Assembly: GCA_937951615.1 (NCBI GenBank) | Contig: CALFBH010000121.1 | Span: 47,374 to 111,373 of the forward strand | Reading direction: 5' to 3' | Length of the DNA stretch: 64,000 nt | Source of the DNA: an uncultured Saprospiraceae bacterium | GTDB taxonomy: Bacteria > Bacteroidota > Bacteroidia > Chitinophagales > Saprospiraceae | In this document: one piece after another, positions 8,801 to 17,387 of the stretch | How the letters are laid out: each line of letters opens with the position of its first letter | Numbering within the stretch: the stretch's first letter is position 1 | Translations under genes and position numbers: made by a program | The notes under the pieces: model-generated | The model's database searches: none | The model's input: the letters and a program-made list of their open reading frames with translations, nothing else | What the model was told of the DNA's origin: nothing

Positions 8801-11800
8801 GATAGTGATGGTGACGAGGTTTGTGACGATCAAGATATTTGCCCACTGGGTGATGATAATATAGACACAGACGGCGATGGTATTCCCGATGCTTGCGACT
8901 GTGATGAGTTAGGCGATGCAGACGGTGATTTCATCTGCGATGATGAAGATATTTGCCCATTGGGTGATGACCTGATTGATACAGACGGCGACGGTATTCC
9001 CGATGCTTGCGACTGTGATGAATTAGGCGATGCAGACGGCGATTTTGTTTGTGATGATGAAGATATTTGTCCATTGGGCGATGACCTGATTGATACGGAC
9101 GGCGATGGTATTCCAGATGCTTGTGATTGTGATGGCTTGGATGCTGATGGCGACTTTGTTTGTGATGATGAAGATATTTGTCCTGATGGAGATGATTTAG
9201 TAGATTCTGACGGTGATGGCATCCCGGATGATTGTGAGTGTGAAGAATCTGATTTAGACTTTGAAAATAACTCAAGTTTGAATTGGACAACCAATGCCAC
9301 ATCTGGTACTTATACTGTTGGAGATCAGACTATAGATGTCCAAATTGCTGATCCTGATAATATTTTTGTAGATAGCTATGAGTCGGGTTCTGGTTTTGCT
9401 GTGGGTATTGATCCTTATGATACAGATGATGCTGTGATGATTACTTATACATTATCAGAAATTTCGAGTGATGTAGTTTTCGACATTGTAGATTTAGATT
9501 ATAAAACGGGTGGTTCACAACAGCAGGAAGGCGTATGTGTCTATGGTTTATTGGGCGGAAGCCCGGTACAGATCATGCCGGTTATTACTTCACTGGATGG
9601 CAATGTGTCTATCAATGGCAATTGCGCGGAAGCGACGACCAACTCATCCACTTCAGGTCAGGACGAGAGCATCTTGGTGACTTTTGATCAGTGTATCGAC
9701 CAAATTGTCATTGTATATGGTTCGGGAACAAATTCGCCAACGGCGTACCCAAGCTATTCCAAAATACATATTGGTGCAGACTTTGGATTTGTCACGGCAG
9801 TTTGTGAAAACGAATGTAACGAAGATTGCGAAGACTATAATTTAGACTTTGAAAATGACTCAAGTCTGAGCTGGACGACTAATGCAACTTCGGGTAGCTA
9901 CACTGTTGGTGACCAGACGATTGACATTAATATCGCCGATTCTGACAATATCTTTATAAACAGCGAAGAATCTGGTGCTGGTATCATGGTGGGTATTGAT
10001 CCTTATGATACAAATGATGCTGTGACGATTACTTACACGCTGTCCGAAACATCAAGCAATGTGGTGTTTGATATTGTGGATTTGGATCGTAAATATTATG
10101 CAAACGGCTCACAACAACAAGAAGGTGTTTGTATCTATGGTTTGCTGAATGGCAGTTCAACTCAGATTATGCCAGTCATCACTTCACTGGATGGTAGTGT
10201 GGAAATTAATGGTAATTGCGCCGCAGCGACCACCAATTCTGCGACCTCTGGTCAGGACGAAAGTATACTGGTTGCCTTCAATGAATGTATTGACGAGATC
10301 GTTATCGTTTATGGATCTGGACCAGATTCACCAACTCCAGCTCCAACGTATTCTAAGATATACATTGGTGGAGAATTTGGTTTCAATACACAGGTTTGTG
10401 ATAATGAATGTAATGACGGCTGTACAGATTATAGCCTGGATTTTGATAATAATACAAGCCTGACTTGGGCGGACAACGCAACATCAGGAACTTATACAGT
10501 TGATGACCAAACGATTGACATTGATATACTGGATGCTGATAATATCTTTGTGGACAGTAAAGAATGGGCGTCTGGTATCATGGTGGGTATAGATCCTTCA
10601 GATGTGAATGACAACCTAGTCATTACTTATTCACTTTCCCAAGTGTCTAATGATGTGGTATTTGACATTGTAGATTTGGATCGCAAGTATTCTTCAGGCG
10701 GTTCTAAGCAACAGGAAGCAGTTTGTGTCTATGGTTTATTGGGCGGAAGCCTCGTACAAATCATGCCTGTGATTACTTCTCTGGATGGCAGCGTGGCGAT
10801 TAGTGGCAATTGCGCGGAAGCGACCACCAACTCAGCAACCTCTGGTGCCGATGAAAGTATCCTGGTGACTTTTGATGAATGTATCGACCAAGTCGTTATC
10901 ATCTACGGTACAGGCAATAATTCGCCAACGACAGATCCGACCTACTCGAAAATCTATATTGGTAAGGACTTTGGCTTCAATACGGAAGTCTGCGAAGGAG
11001 CTTGTCCTATTGCTGTAGATTGTGCTTCGATTGGAGACGATGATGGCGATGGCGTATGTAATGACGCAGATGTTTGTCCGAATGGAGACGATAATATTGA
11101 TGACAATAATAATGGTACGCCAGATGCCTGTGAATCTATCTGTGAAGATGCAACACTCGACTTTGCAGTAAGCGGATATTACTGGGCGAATAATACGACA
11201 TCAGGTAATTATACCGTTGGAAGTCAGTCATACAGCATCAGTATTGCTGATCCTGATGACATCCTAGAATACACAGGAGAAGACGATTCGGGAATCAAGG
11301 TGGGCATTGAGCCACATACTGTGGATGATAATGTAACGATCACTTATAATCTTGGTCAAGCTTCCAATGATGTGGTATTTGACATCGTAGATTTAGACTA
11401 CAAAACGGGTGGTTCACAGCAGCAGGAAGGCGTCTGTGTGTATGGTTTACTTGGTGGTAATTCAACACAGATTATGCCAGTCATCACTTCACTTGATGGT
11501 AGCGTATCCATTGATGGAAATTGTGCAGAAGCGACGGCTAATTCTTCCGCCTCTGGCGACGATGAAAGCATACTCGTGACCTTTACGGAATGTATCGATC
11601 AAGTGATTATCGTTTATGGTTCTGGTAATAATTCACCAACGAGTGATCCATCTTATTCCAGCATCACGATTGGCGAACACCTTGGATTTACCAGTGCCGT
11701 GTGCAATGTACCCTGTAATGGCAGCCAGCGTGGAGAAGGTGAAATAGACATTACACTGATGCCAAATCTGATCGGTAGCGGTTCTAATGTTACCGTAGGT

Positions 11801-12004
11801 ATCAATCAGGATTTTGAAGGAGCAGCTGAGTTTATGTTGTTCGACGAACTGGGCAGACTTGTCTATATGAGTGACTTCGAACTTGGTTTCCAGACACGCT
11901 ACGACTTTGATCCGGGTTACCTGACAGCAGGCGTTTATTTTGCTAAGGTGAGAACGGATAGCTGGTATTCTGTTACGAAGAAACTGATTGTGATCAATAG
12001 ATAA
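5861..12004 (+). CDS. Giant secreted repeat protein with T9SS C-terminal sorting domain
   Basis: 2047 residues from the first ATG. ATGs at 5918 and 5981 are alternatives; the last places the hydrophobic signal core CLFIASFFLFTLPL nearest the N-terminus. Order: signal peptide; a Cys-rich lead module; ten HYR-like repeats of 76-88 residues (about 172-970), each with CP...VTC..DI, a C.GTTYTYTH strand and a D.CGRTASC.QVFTI end; four thrombospondin-3 Ca-binding repeats (DTDGDGIPDACDCDELGDAD type, about 975-1127); four copies of an unrecognised domain of about 190 residues, with one more TSP3 repeat between copies 3 and 4; and a C-terminal beta-sandwich (...GRLVYMSDF...GVYFAKV...KKLIV) of T9SS cargo type. 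Even cysteine spacing suggests intra-repeat disulfides. Inferred role: surface adhesin or matrix protein. No T9SS machinery is encoded in the window. Confidence 0.92.
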   Translation: MPIKYEKYQTNRFNLIQTPMLKTKHLHEKNRAFPNQSCSVMFCSNAVKSYCFNLKRCLFIASFFLFTLPLSGNNISSEYADEICELIINCPPAAVMITCETDTTDLFTAIGGSLDTIGCTGVTVTHDYVAPNACTGGTVEVTFTITGLEGTLPPVEQTCVTVITLEGVPPPTIICQPDANVECEDDIPNVQPATFSTTCGPGELIISRPEINGIPGCNGTTYTYVQTISDICGQSASCSQVFTIVNDPPLIDCPADMTVTCVTDIAPSLVEFTTSCSYGGVASVVGPVISGDPDCSGTTFTYTHIVTDECGESSSCVQVFTIENDAPIISCPADQTVTCEADIQVVAATFTTSCGLTGVTAVAGAPIIIGEPNCAGTTYNYTHIATDICGRTATCIQVFTIQNAAPTISCPPDVTVTCAADISPVSADFTTSCGSSGNVEISEPVIVGDADCNGATYTYTHTVTDACGRTASCDQVFTIQNSPPTIISCPPGATVTCAADINVELVDFTASCGGSASVVGPSLQGEPDCSGTIYTYTHIVVDNCGQAVFCDQVFVIDNAPPTISCPAGAVVTCAADIAPGEAEFTYSCTTNVIGTGDSIAVEVTGPVISGEADCDAATYTYTYSITDACGRTASCDQVFTIINNPPEITSCPADQTVTCAEDIDVIPAEFTADCGGIINVIGPILNGEPGCGGTTYTYTHTVIDNCGRTVSCDQIFTIDNAPPTISCLPGGVVSCEGDIILDDNPAFTYSCTTGIIGTGGEEIEPVITGPVIDGGADCDGATYTYTYSITDNCGRTASCDQVFTVQNDPPVITFCPPDEITTCEADIAFTAAEFTASCGVFYSLTGPVVVGEPDCPGTTYTFTHEVMDNCGRMVSCEQTYTIQNDAPTITCPPGDTVACVTDIILGDAEYTYSCQVEMTEPIDEVVITGPVVSGGAGCNGSTYTFTYTITDPCGRSASCEQMFFINDPADVCFCDCGIIGDSDGDEVCDDQDICPLGDDNIDTDGDGIPDACDCDELGDADGDFICDDEDICPLGDDLIDTDGDGIPDACDCDELGDADGDFVCDDEDICPLGDDLIDTDGDGIPDACDCDGLDADGDFVCDDEDICPDGDDLVDSDGDGIPDDCECEESDLDFENNSSLNWTTNATSGTYTVGDQTIDVQIADPDNIFVDSYESGSGFAVGIDPYDTDDAVMITYTLSEISSDVVFDIVDLDYKTGGSQQQEGVCVYGLLGGSPVQIMPVITSLDGNVSINGNCAEATTNSSTSGQDESILVTFDQCIDQIVIVYGSGTNSPTAYPSYSKIHIGADFGFVTAVCENECNEDCEDYNLDFENDSSLSWTTNATSGSYTVGDQTIDINIADSDNIFINSEESGAGIMVGIDPYDTNDAVTITYTLSETSSNVVFDIVDLDRKYYANGSQQQEGVCIYGLLNGSSTQIMPVITSLDGSVEINGNCAAATTNSATSGQDESILVAFNECIDEIVIVYGSGPDSPTPAPTYSKIYIGGEFGFNTQVCDNECNDGCTDYSLDFDNNTSLTWADNATSGTYTVDDQTIDIDILDADNIFVDSKEWASGIMVGIDPSDVNDNLVITYSLSQVSNDVVFDIVDLDRKYSSGGSKQQEAVCVYGLLGGSLVQIMPVITSLDGSVAISGNCAEATTNSATSGADESILVTFDECIDQVVIIYGTGNNSPTTDPTYSKIYIGKDFGFNTEVCEGACPIAVDCASIGDDDGDGVCNDADVCPNGDDNIDDNNNGTPDACESICEDATLDFAVSGYYWANNTTSGNYTVGSQSYSISIADPDDILEYTGEDDSGIKVGIEPHTVDDNVTITYNLGQASNDVVFDIVDLDYKTGGSQQQEGVCVYGLLGGNSTQIMPVITSLDGSVSIDGNCAEATANSSASGDDESILVTFTECIDQVIIVYGSGNNSPTSDPSYSSITIGEHLGFTSAVCNVPCNGSQRGEGEIDITLMPNLIGSGSNVTVGINQDFEGAAEFMLFDELGRLVYMSDFELGFQTRYDFDPGYLTAGVYFAKVRTDSWYSVTKKLIVINR
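6376..8770 (+). repeat. Ten tandem HYR-like repeat units inside the giant gene
   Basis: Ten units of about 230-260 bp, each encoding a C-P-x4-V-T-C start, F-T-x-S-C middle and D-x-C-G-R-T-A-S-C end. Units 6, 8 and 10 carry a longer central loop, so after unit 5 long and short forms alternate, which suggests amplification as pairs. Confidence 0.85.
8790..9240 (+). repeat. TSP3-type Ca-binding repeats inside the giant gene
   Basis: Near-identical units of about 117 bp (39 residues) encoding DTDGDGIPDACDCDELGDAD followed by GDFxCDDEDICPLGDD. The DxDGDGxxD acidic loops are calcium ligands in thrombospondin type 3 repeats. High DNA identity points to recent unit duplication. Confidence 0.88.
9249..11720 (+). 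repeat. Four copies of an unassigned extracellular domain
   Basis: Copies at about 9249-9830, 9838-10420, 10431-11000 and 11152-11720, each about 190 residues. Shared anchors are LDF.....L.W..NATSG.YTV, GIDPYD..D, VVFDIVDLD, SQQQEGVCVYGLLGG, QIMPVITSLDG, NCAEATTNS, DESILVTF.ECIDQ.VIVYG and SYSKI.IG..FGF. The pattern suggests a beta-sandwich (lectin- or CBM-like), but I cannot place it in a named family. Confidence 0.8.
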
Positions 12005-12035
12005 ATTTAAGAATAGAAATTATTGGTTAGTTAAG

Positions 12036-12064
12036 AGGCTGCTCATTATTGAGCAGCCTTTTTT
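12036..12064 (+). terminator. Intrinsic terminator after the giant gene
   Basis: AGGCTGCTCA - TTAT - TGAGCAGCCT forms a perfect 10-bp stem followed by TTTTT, 31 bp past the stop codon. Confidence 0.92.
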
Positions 12065-12205
12065 AGTTTATGCAAATAGAGATAGACACATAAAGAAACC
12101 TATTACCCTTTTTGAATATAATTTGCTGAAAAGCAACGGAAAAAGAGCTTGCTGCGTTCTGAAATTGAACGCAGACATTATTATGACAATTCTGGAAGTG
12201 ATTAT

Positions 12206-12255
12206 GCATTTAAACGTTTACTAAACCTACGTAGGTTTAGTAAACGTTTAAATGC
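12206..12255. repeat. 50-bp perfect palindrome upstream of the SprB-repeat gene
   Basis: Two 25-bp arms with no spacer, running from GCATTTAAACG through the centre CTACGTAG to CGTTTAAATGC. It contains two inverted GTTTASTAAAC modules like those at 42124-42245 and 50007-50124. It sits 31 bp before the preferred ATG of the next gene, within its leader, so it could act in transcription or, as RNA, as a stable hairpin near the translation start. Confidence 0.9.
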
Positions 12256-12286
12256 TCAATTTTTAAATATTAAAAATGCAAATATT

Positions 12287-14629
12287 ATGAAACCTGTTTT
12301 TACTTTTCTTTTTATCCTAATGACCAACTGGATGTACAGCCAGTGTAGTTTTGATATTAATCTCACAGGAACAGATCCAACTTGTTTTGGGAGTGCTGAT
12401 GGAAGCGTAATGACGCAAGTGAGCAATGGAACAGCACCCTATACTTATCTCTGGAATAATGGTGCAACAACACCAGATTTGACAAATTTGCCAGCAGGAT
12501 GTTATGACCTTACAGTAACTGATGATACTGGTTGTGCAGAGCCAGCCACAATTTGTTTGAATGAATCGCCGCCACTCATCGTAGATGCTACCGCACCCCC
12601 AATTACCTGTGCCGGAGAATTTGTACAGGTCGATGCTATAGTGACAGGTGGAATAGGTGGACCTTATGAATTTTACTGGAGTGACGGGCAGGTTGGTAGC
12701 CCGGTGATTTTGACCGGAGGAATGTATTCGGTAACGGTAATAGACCTCAACGGTTGTACAGCAGTTACGACCTTAATCATAGATGAGCTTGCCCCGATTG
12801 ACGTTACAATTGATACAGAAGATGGTGCCTGTGATGGAAGTGCAGGAGGAAGTGCAACAATCAATGTAATAGGAGGGTCGGCACCTTATACCTATGAATT
12901 TAATGGCATCTTTACTATAAATCCTATGCTTTCTGATTTAGCACCTGGTATATATGAAATTTTGATAACAGATGCCAATGGATGTACTGCTACACAATCC
13001 TTTGAAATTTTCAGCTCTTTATATTTTGAGGTAAGCACAACAACAGCTTCTTGCGATGGCTCAGATGGCACAGCAGAAGTCAGTATAGTCACTAGTTCCT
13101 CTTCCAATTTGGAATATGCCTGGAGTACGGGAAGTACCACAGCTACAGAAAGCGGACTGGCACAGGGCTGGTATTCGGTGACGGTCACCGACCTTGACGA
13201 GCCTTGCACTGTACACCGCAATTTCTATATAGATGAAGACCTTTCCTGTAAAGTCGTGCTGGGCGGTTATGTCATTAATGATGATATAAATCCTGATTGT
13301 GTAGATGATGCAGGTGCGGTGAGACTGGAAAATAGAATGATGATTCTGGATAATGGACTGGCAACTTTTACGGATGCAGATGGCTATTACGAATTTATTC
13401 TGGATGCTGGTACTTATGATGTAGAAATGGTACTCACCAATCAATACGAAGCCCTTTGTCCGGCCTCGGCAATCAGTACGGTTAGTCTACCTACTGATGG
13501 TATGGTATCGGATGATAATGATTTCTATGTAGAATACGCGCCTTACCAGGATGTCTGTGTATCGGTAGTTATGGGATTAGCAAGACCCGGCTTTCCGATT
13601 AGTTACTTTTTAAATACCTGCAATATCGGTGGGGAAACCGTTACAAATGGAACAGTGACTTTTACCCATGACAGCCTGTTGATTGATATAGTCTTTGACC
13701 CGCCAGCAGATAGTTATGATCCGCTGACTTATACTGCGACCTGGAATTATACTGATTTTGAACCGAATGAATGTTTTATTTTAAGCATGGATGCCACTGT
13801 CCCAGTCGGTACGCCTCTAGGCACTTTGATTGATGGTGAAATAACAGCCGACCCAGTTGCAACAGACGACAATCCAACTAATAATGTATCCGAGTGGCAT
13901 CAGACGGTAACAGGTTCCTACGATCCCAATGACAAACGCGGCTTCATCGGTGACTCCAATGAATGGGGCGGCGATATTCTGGAAGACGATGTGAGTTTTA
14001 ATTATAATTTACGTTTTCAAAATGTAGGAACGGACACTGCCTTTACCGTTGTGGTAAGAGATACGCTGGATTTGACTGTATTTGACATTGAAAGTATTCA
14101 GCCCGGACCAAGCAGCCATCCTTATAGTCTACAGTTTGAAGATGATAATGTACTGGTCTTTTGGTTTGAAAATATTTATCTGGTGGACAGCACGACCAAC
14201 GAACCTGCTAGTAATGGTTTTGCAAGTTTTACCATCAGCCGTTTTCCAAATTTGCCGATAGGCACAGAAATAAAAAACTCCGCCGCTATATTTTTTGATT
14301 TTAATGCACCTGTAATTACCAATACAACAATACATACGATCAGTAATCCACTGAGTATCTCCGAGCCTGAATTGGATATTGATGCCAATATTTATCCTAA
14401 TCCAATCACGGATGAAACGGTCGTGAGTTATCAGTTGGAAAAAGCTGAAACAGTCAGTATTTCAGTCATTGACCAGTTGGGACGAACTTGTTTTACCTTA
14501 TTGGAAAATGAAAAACAAACGGGCGGAGACTATACACTTGAACTAAGCGGAGAGGACTTGACGCCTGGGGTTTATTTGTTACAAATTACCACAGCAGACG
14601 GACAGGTGAGTAAGAAATTTTTGAAGTAG
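12287..14629 (+). CDS. SprB-repeat secreted protein with T9SS sorting domain
   Basis: 780 residues from the ATG at 12287, which gives a clean signal peptide (MKPVFTFLFILMTNWMYSQC); an upstream in-frame ATG at 12149 would translate through the 50-bp palindrome. Four SprB-type repeats follow (about residues 20-330; pattern APYTYLWNNGATTPDLTNLPAG with YDLTVTD..GC). Then come a Cna-B/carboxypeptidase-regulatory-like module (FTDADGYYEFILDAGTYDVE), a DUF11-like beta region leading into a SYDPNDKRGFIGDSN module of the kind found in Bacteroidota surface proteins, and a type A sorting domain (IYPNP...GVYLLQI...KKFLK). SprB itself is the gliding adhesin of Flavobacterium; this much shorter protein shares only the repeat. 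Inferred to be secreted by T9SS and attached to the surface. Confidence 0.9.
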   Translation: MKPVFTFLFILMTNWMYSQCSFDINLTGTDPTCFGSADGSVMTQVSNGTAPYTYLWNNGATTPDLTNLPAGCYDLTVTDDTGCAEPATICLNESPPLIVDATAPPITCAGEFVQVDAIVTGGIGGPYEFYWSDGQVGSPVILTGGMYSVTVIDLNGCTAVTTLIIDELAPIDVTIDTEDGACDGSAGGSATINVIGGSAPYTYEFNGIFTINPMLSDLAPGIYEILITDANGCTATQSFEIFSSLYFEVSTTTASCDGSDGTAEVSIVTSSSSNLEYAWSTGSTTATESGLAQGWYSVTVTDLDEPCTVHRNFYIDEDLSCKVVLGGYVINDDINPDCVDDAGAVRLENRMMILDNGLATFTDADGYYEFILDAGTYDVEMVLTNQYEALCPASAISTVSLPTDGMVSDDNDFYVEYAPYQDVCVSVVMGLARPGFPISYFLNTCNIGGETVTNGTVTFTHDSLLIDIVFDPPADSYDPLTYTATWNYTDFEPNECFILSMDATVPVGTPLGTLIDGEITADPVATDDNPTNNVSEWHQTVTGSYDPNDKRGFIGDSNEWGGDILEDDVSFNYNLRFQNVGTDTAFTVVVRDTLDLTVFDIESIQPGPSSHPYSLQFEDDNVLVFWFENIYLVDSTTNEPASNGFASFTISRFPNLPIGTEIKNSAAIFFDFNAPVITNTTIHTISNPLSISEPELDIDANIYPNPITDETVVSYQLEKAETVSISVIDQLGRTCFTLLENEKQTGGDYTLELSGEDLTPGVYLLQITTADGQVSKKFLK

Positions 14630-14860
14630 AAAGCTGCCTACTCCAGAAAAGGTTTGAGCAAAAGCAATTGTCATTGCAAAGCAAAGTAAAGAGTGTGTGA
14701 GTATTACTTATAGTAATGAGATCATAGCTAAAATATATTATGTTTAAATTGAATAATTATTGATTATTATTTGAGTTGTGTTATCATTGCATTTCACTGT
14801 GGTCAATATTAGCTGTTTTGACCATTAATTACATTAAACATTTATCAATAATTAACAATT
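14630..14860. other. AT-rich spacer before sodC
   Basis: About 230 bp with no gene and no terminator-like hairpin after the SprB-repeat gene; presumably contains the sodC promoter. Confidence 0.35.
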
Positions 14861-15412
14861 ATGCTTAAACACAAAACTAACTTACTACTTCTGGCTATGG
14901 GAAGCTTCTGCATGTTATTTCTTAATGCTTGTAAAGATGATGATGCTAAAGATACAACTATAAGCGCAGTAGCGAATATGGTCGCGACCAATTCAAGTGG
15001 TCTTACTGGCACCGTGACGTTTACGGAAAATAGTGAAGGCATGGTGTCTATGGTTGCAACTATCGGAGGAATTTCGGAAGGTGACCATGCTATCCATATA
15101 CATGAGGTAGGAGATTGCAGTGCTGCTGATGGTACTTCTGCAGGAGGACACTGGAATCCAACAGGTGAAGACCATGGTGTATGGGGAATTCCCCCTTTTC
15201 ATCGTGGTGACATTGGAAACATTGTAATTGATGCAAATGGCAATGGTACGGTAAGCCAAATGACTGATCTTTGGTGTATTGGATGCAGCGATGACACTAA
15301 AAATATTGTTGGAAAAGCTCTGATTATCCATGAAGGACCGGACGATTTTTCTTCCCAGCCTTCTGGTGCAGCAGGACCACGACTTGGTTGTGGAGCTATT
15401 GAAAGACAATAG
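14861..15412 (+). CDS. sodC: Cu/Zn superoxide dismutase, lipoprotein
   Basis: 183 residues. A lipobox (FLNAC, Cys at about 25) followed by KDDD puts the enzyme on a membrane facing the periplasm or outside. The SodC ligand set is complete: HIH (Cu), GGHWNP (bridging His), a second Zn His in EDHG, FHRGDIGN (Zn His and Asp) and IIHEG (last Cu His). A Cys in EVGDC and one in LGCG near the C-terminus form the usual disulfide. It converts superoxide to peroxide and oxygen. Stand-alone gene with its own terminator. Confidence 0.96.
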   Translation: MLKHKTNLLLLAMGSFCMLFLNACKDDDAKDTTISAVANMVATNSSGLTGTVTFTENSEGMVSMVATIGGISEGDHAIHIHEVGDCSAADGTSAGGHWNPTGEDHGVWGIPPFHRGDIGNIVIDANGNGTVSQMTDLWCIGCSDDTKNIVGKALIIHEGPDDFSSQPSGAAGPRLGCGAIERQ

Positions 15413-15432
15413 ACTTTATTACAAAATTATAG

Positions 15433-15463
15433 AAAGCCTGGACTTTGTGTCCGGGCTTTTTTG
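15433..15463 (+). terminator. Intrinsic terminator after sodC
   Basis: AAAGCCTGGAC and GTCCGGGCTTT pair over 11 bp (one G-T) with a TTTGT loop, followed by Ts; lies between convergent genes. Confidence 0.9.
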
Positions 15464-15475
15464 AAAGCTACACAG

Positions 15476-16324
15476 CTACAACTGTTCTTCCTGCTCATAC
15501 TGAATATGCGAGCGATACTTCAAAAACGGTATCTTCAATAGAAATCCAACATCATTAGCTTCCTGCTTATCCATGTGCGTATCCACACCATACACCAGTT
15601 TTTTATTATCAACCACGACATAAGTCCCAAAAATACGATCCCAAAAAGAAAAGATATTGCCATAATTGGTGTCGCTATAAGGCTGACGATAATGATGATG
15701 TACCCGGTGCATATTAGGCGTACAAACCACCCAAACCAAAGCATCATCCAGCCACTTCGGCATGGATAAATTAGCATGATTAAATTGCGTCATCACCAGC
15801 GATAAAGATTGGTATAAAAAAATCATCCAGACTGGTGCGCCAACGATAATGACAGCAATCAGCGTAAAAACATAACGAATGACGCTCTCTCCAGGATGGT
15901 GACGATTGGCTGTTGTCGTATCCACATGCTGATCAGTATGATGAATCAAATGAAATTTCCACATCCACTTCACATGATGCTCCGTGTAATGTGCTAACCA
16001 GGCACCAATGAAATCCATCAACATCAGTCCGATAAGTGCGACTAGAATAATGGGAAAACCAGCCATCCAGTTCATCACACCAAAGCCATTACTAGCCACC
16101 CAGTCGGCAGTCAGTACCAGCAGAAATGCCATGGATAAATTGACCAAAATTGTTGTAGCCGTAAAAAATATATTTAGCCCTGTATGCTTAGCCCGATTAT
16201 AGGTTTTCATGGAAAACAAAGGAGCAGCATTTTCCAGTAAAAAGAAAAAAGTCAGCCCGCCGACCAGTAAAATGGAACGGTGCAGCGTGGGCATGTCAGT
16301 GAAATAGGTGATAATGGTATCCAT
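15476..16324 (-). CDS. Sterol desaturase/fatty acid hydroxylase family membrane protein
   Basis: 282 residues with four or five membrane segments and the di-iron histidine clusters of the fatty-acid-hydroxylase superfamily: HYTEHH, FHLIHHTD, a third site with Asn-His (QFNHAN), and HRVHHHY. These integral membrane oxygenases hydroxylate or desaturate sterols, carotenoids or fatty acids; the substrate cannot be told from sequence. The gene is convergent with sodC and appears to be transcribed alone. Confidence 0.88.
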   Translation of the reverse strand: MDTIITYFTDMPTLHRSILLVGGLTFFFLLENAAPLFSMKTYNRAKHTGLNIFFTATTILVNLSMAFLLVLTADWVASNGFGVMNWMAGFPIILVALIGLMLMDFIGAWLAHYTEHHVKWMWKFHLIHHTDQHVDTTTANRHHPGESVIRYVFTLIAVIIVGAPVWMIFLYQSLSLVMTQFNHANLSMPKWLDDALVWVVCTPNMHRVHHHYRQPYSDTNYGNIFSFWDRIFGTYVVVDNKKLVYGVDTHMDKQEANDVGFLLKIPFLKYRSHIQYEQEEQL

Positions 16325-16648
16325 GTTCGATGTGTTGTGGTGTTGTCGTGTTGATGTGTTATCGTGTTATGACTTTATTCTAAATAAGCGTTGAAAATTT
16401 ACTTCCTATCATGACACTTTGCAAAACTGTCATTCGAAGAGCTATCCAAGATAGCGACGAATGATTTGGTAGCCAATGGTTTTAGAACGTGTTTAAATTT
16501 CTCTTAATTGGCTGCAAATGGCAAATTTTCTCCTGCACTGCGTTGCTCTTCGGTCGTGTAGCGATGGCTGCCCACCCGCTGTCGCGGTTCAATCACTTGA
16601 ATGTCCACAGGACATTCACCCTGCGGGATCGTTCTTTCATCCCACAAC
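16325..16648. other. Repeat-rich non-coding spacer with GC-rich inverted repeats
   Basis: About 320 bp without a credible gene. 16328-16370 carries a GTGTTGTC/GTGTTGAT octamer array just upstream of the hydroxylase start. 16525-16640 is GC-richer and contains TGAATGTCC-ACA-GGACATTCA (16598-16618) plus smaller inverted repeats. Its composition resembles the GC-rich block at 1296-1469. Confidence 0.55.
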
Positions 16649-17323
16649 TCACATTGCCATCAAACAAGTCCAGTAATCCTCCGACCAGGGCTGAGTCACA
16701 TCATCAAAGCCAGCCTGAATCAGCCATATCATCTGCTCATTCACATCATCTGGTTTATCGTATTTTGCATGGTGGTCAGCCATCCAGTTCCAGTCTGCAT
16801 CTGTTTTGTCATTGGAACGAGCAAAGGCTTCCCATGTTTTCAAAAACGGATCATGAAGCGATTTGTTCTGATGGTCAAGCATCAAATCTGAGTAAACAAA
16901 TATCCCCTTTTTATCCAACCAAACCGGCAATTGTGCAAAAAGTTGCTGCTTTTCTTTGCTGTCCAGGTGATGAATACTCAGTGTGGCAACAATCAAGTCA
17001 AAAGCTCCAGACTCAAAGTCTGCCTCCTGAATATAAGCTTCCACAAAATGAATAGAATTGTCCTTGAAGCGTTCCGCACAGGCTTTACGCATTTCCGCAG
17101 AAGCGTCGAGCAAGGTATATGCTGCATCAGGAAATTTAGACAGTAGAATAGCTGTTGCATTCCCATTGCCACAGCCCAAATCCAAAATACGTTTCGGCTG
17201 AAAATCGACGGGTAGGTAATCTACATTAGCTGTTAGCATCTTACGATAATGCGGTACAAAATCTTCCATGATTTTGGTGTATGTACCTGCCCAAATATCA
17301 AATTCCTGATTGACTTTTTGCAT
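16649..17323 (-). CDS. Class I SAM-dependent methyltransferase
   Basis: 224 residues from the ATG at 17321-17323 (MQKVNQEFDIWAGTY...). A longer start at 17410 would overlap the aldehyde dehydrogenase gene and translate a GAATGAAT-like repeat, so I reject it. Rossmann motif I is ILDLGCGNGNATAILL, followed by an acidic motif II (YTLLDASAEM) and FDLIVATLSIHHLD at motif IV/V. The substrate is not evident; similar proteins modify small molecules or quinones. Confidence 0.88.
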   Translation of the reverse strand: MQKVNQEFDIWAGTYTKIMEDFVPHYRKMLTANVDYLPVDFQPKRILDLGCGNGNATAILLSKFPDAAYTLLDASAEMRKACAERFKDNSIHFVEAYIQEADFESGAFDLIVATLSIHHLDSKEKQQLFAQLPVWLDKKGIFVYSDLMLDHQNKSLHDPFLKTWEAFARSNDKTDADWNWMADHHAKYDKPDDVNEQMIWLIQAGFDDVTQPWSEDYWTCLMAM

Positions 17324-17387
17324 GATTTGATTTTTGAAATGAGTGAATGAATGGATGATAAAATGAGTGAATAAATTATAAATCCAT

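Noticed and set aside
8790..9240. Regular repeats considered as a CRISPR array
   Set aside because: Units are contiguous, in frame and encode calcium-binding TSP3 repeats; there are no variable spacers. No CRISPR array found anywhere in the window.
8830..9300. Antisense open frames over the TSP3 repeats
   Set aside because: Low-complexity Ser/Pro or His-rich translations of the complementary strand of a strongly coding repeat region.
12149..12286. N-terminal extension of the SprB-repeat protein
   Set aside because: It would translate the 50-bp palindrome and bury the signal peptide 46 residues in.
16489..17055. 188-codon plus-strand open frame
   Set aside because: Its second half is antisense to the methyltransferase gene and its first half covers a GC-rich inverted-repeat block; no family features.
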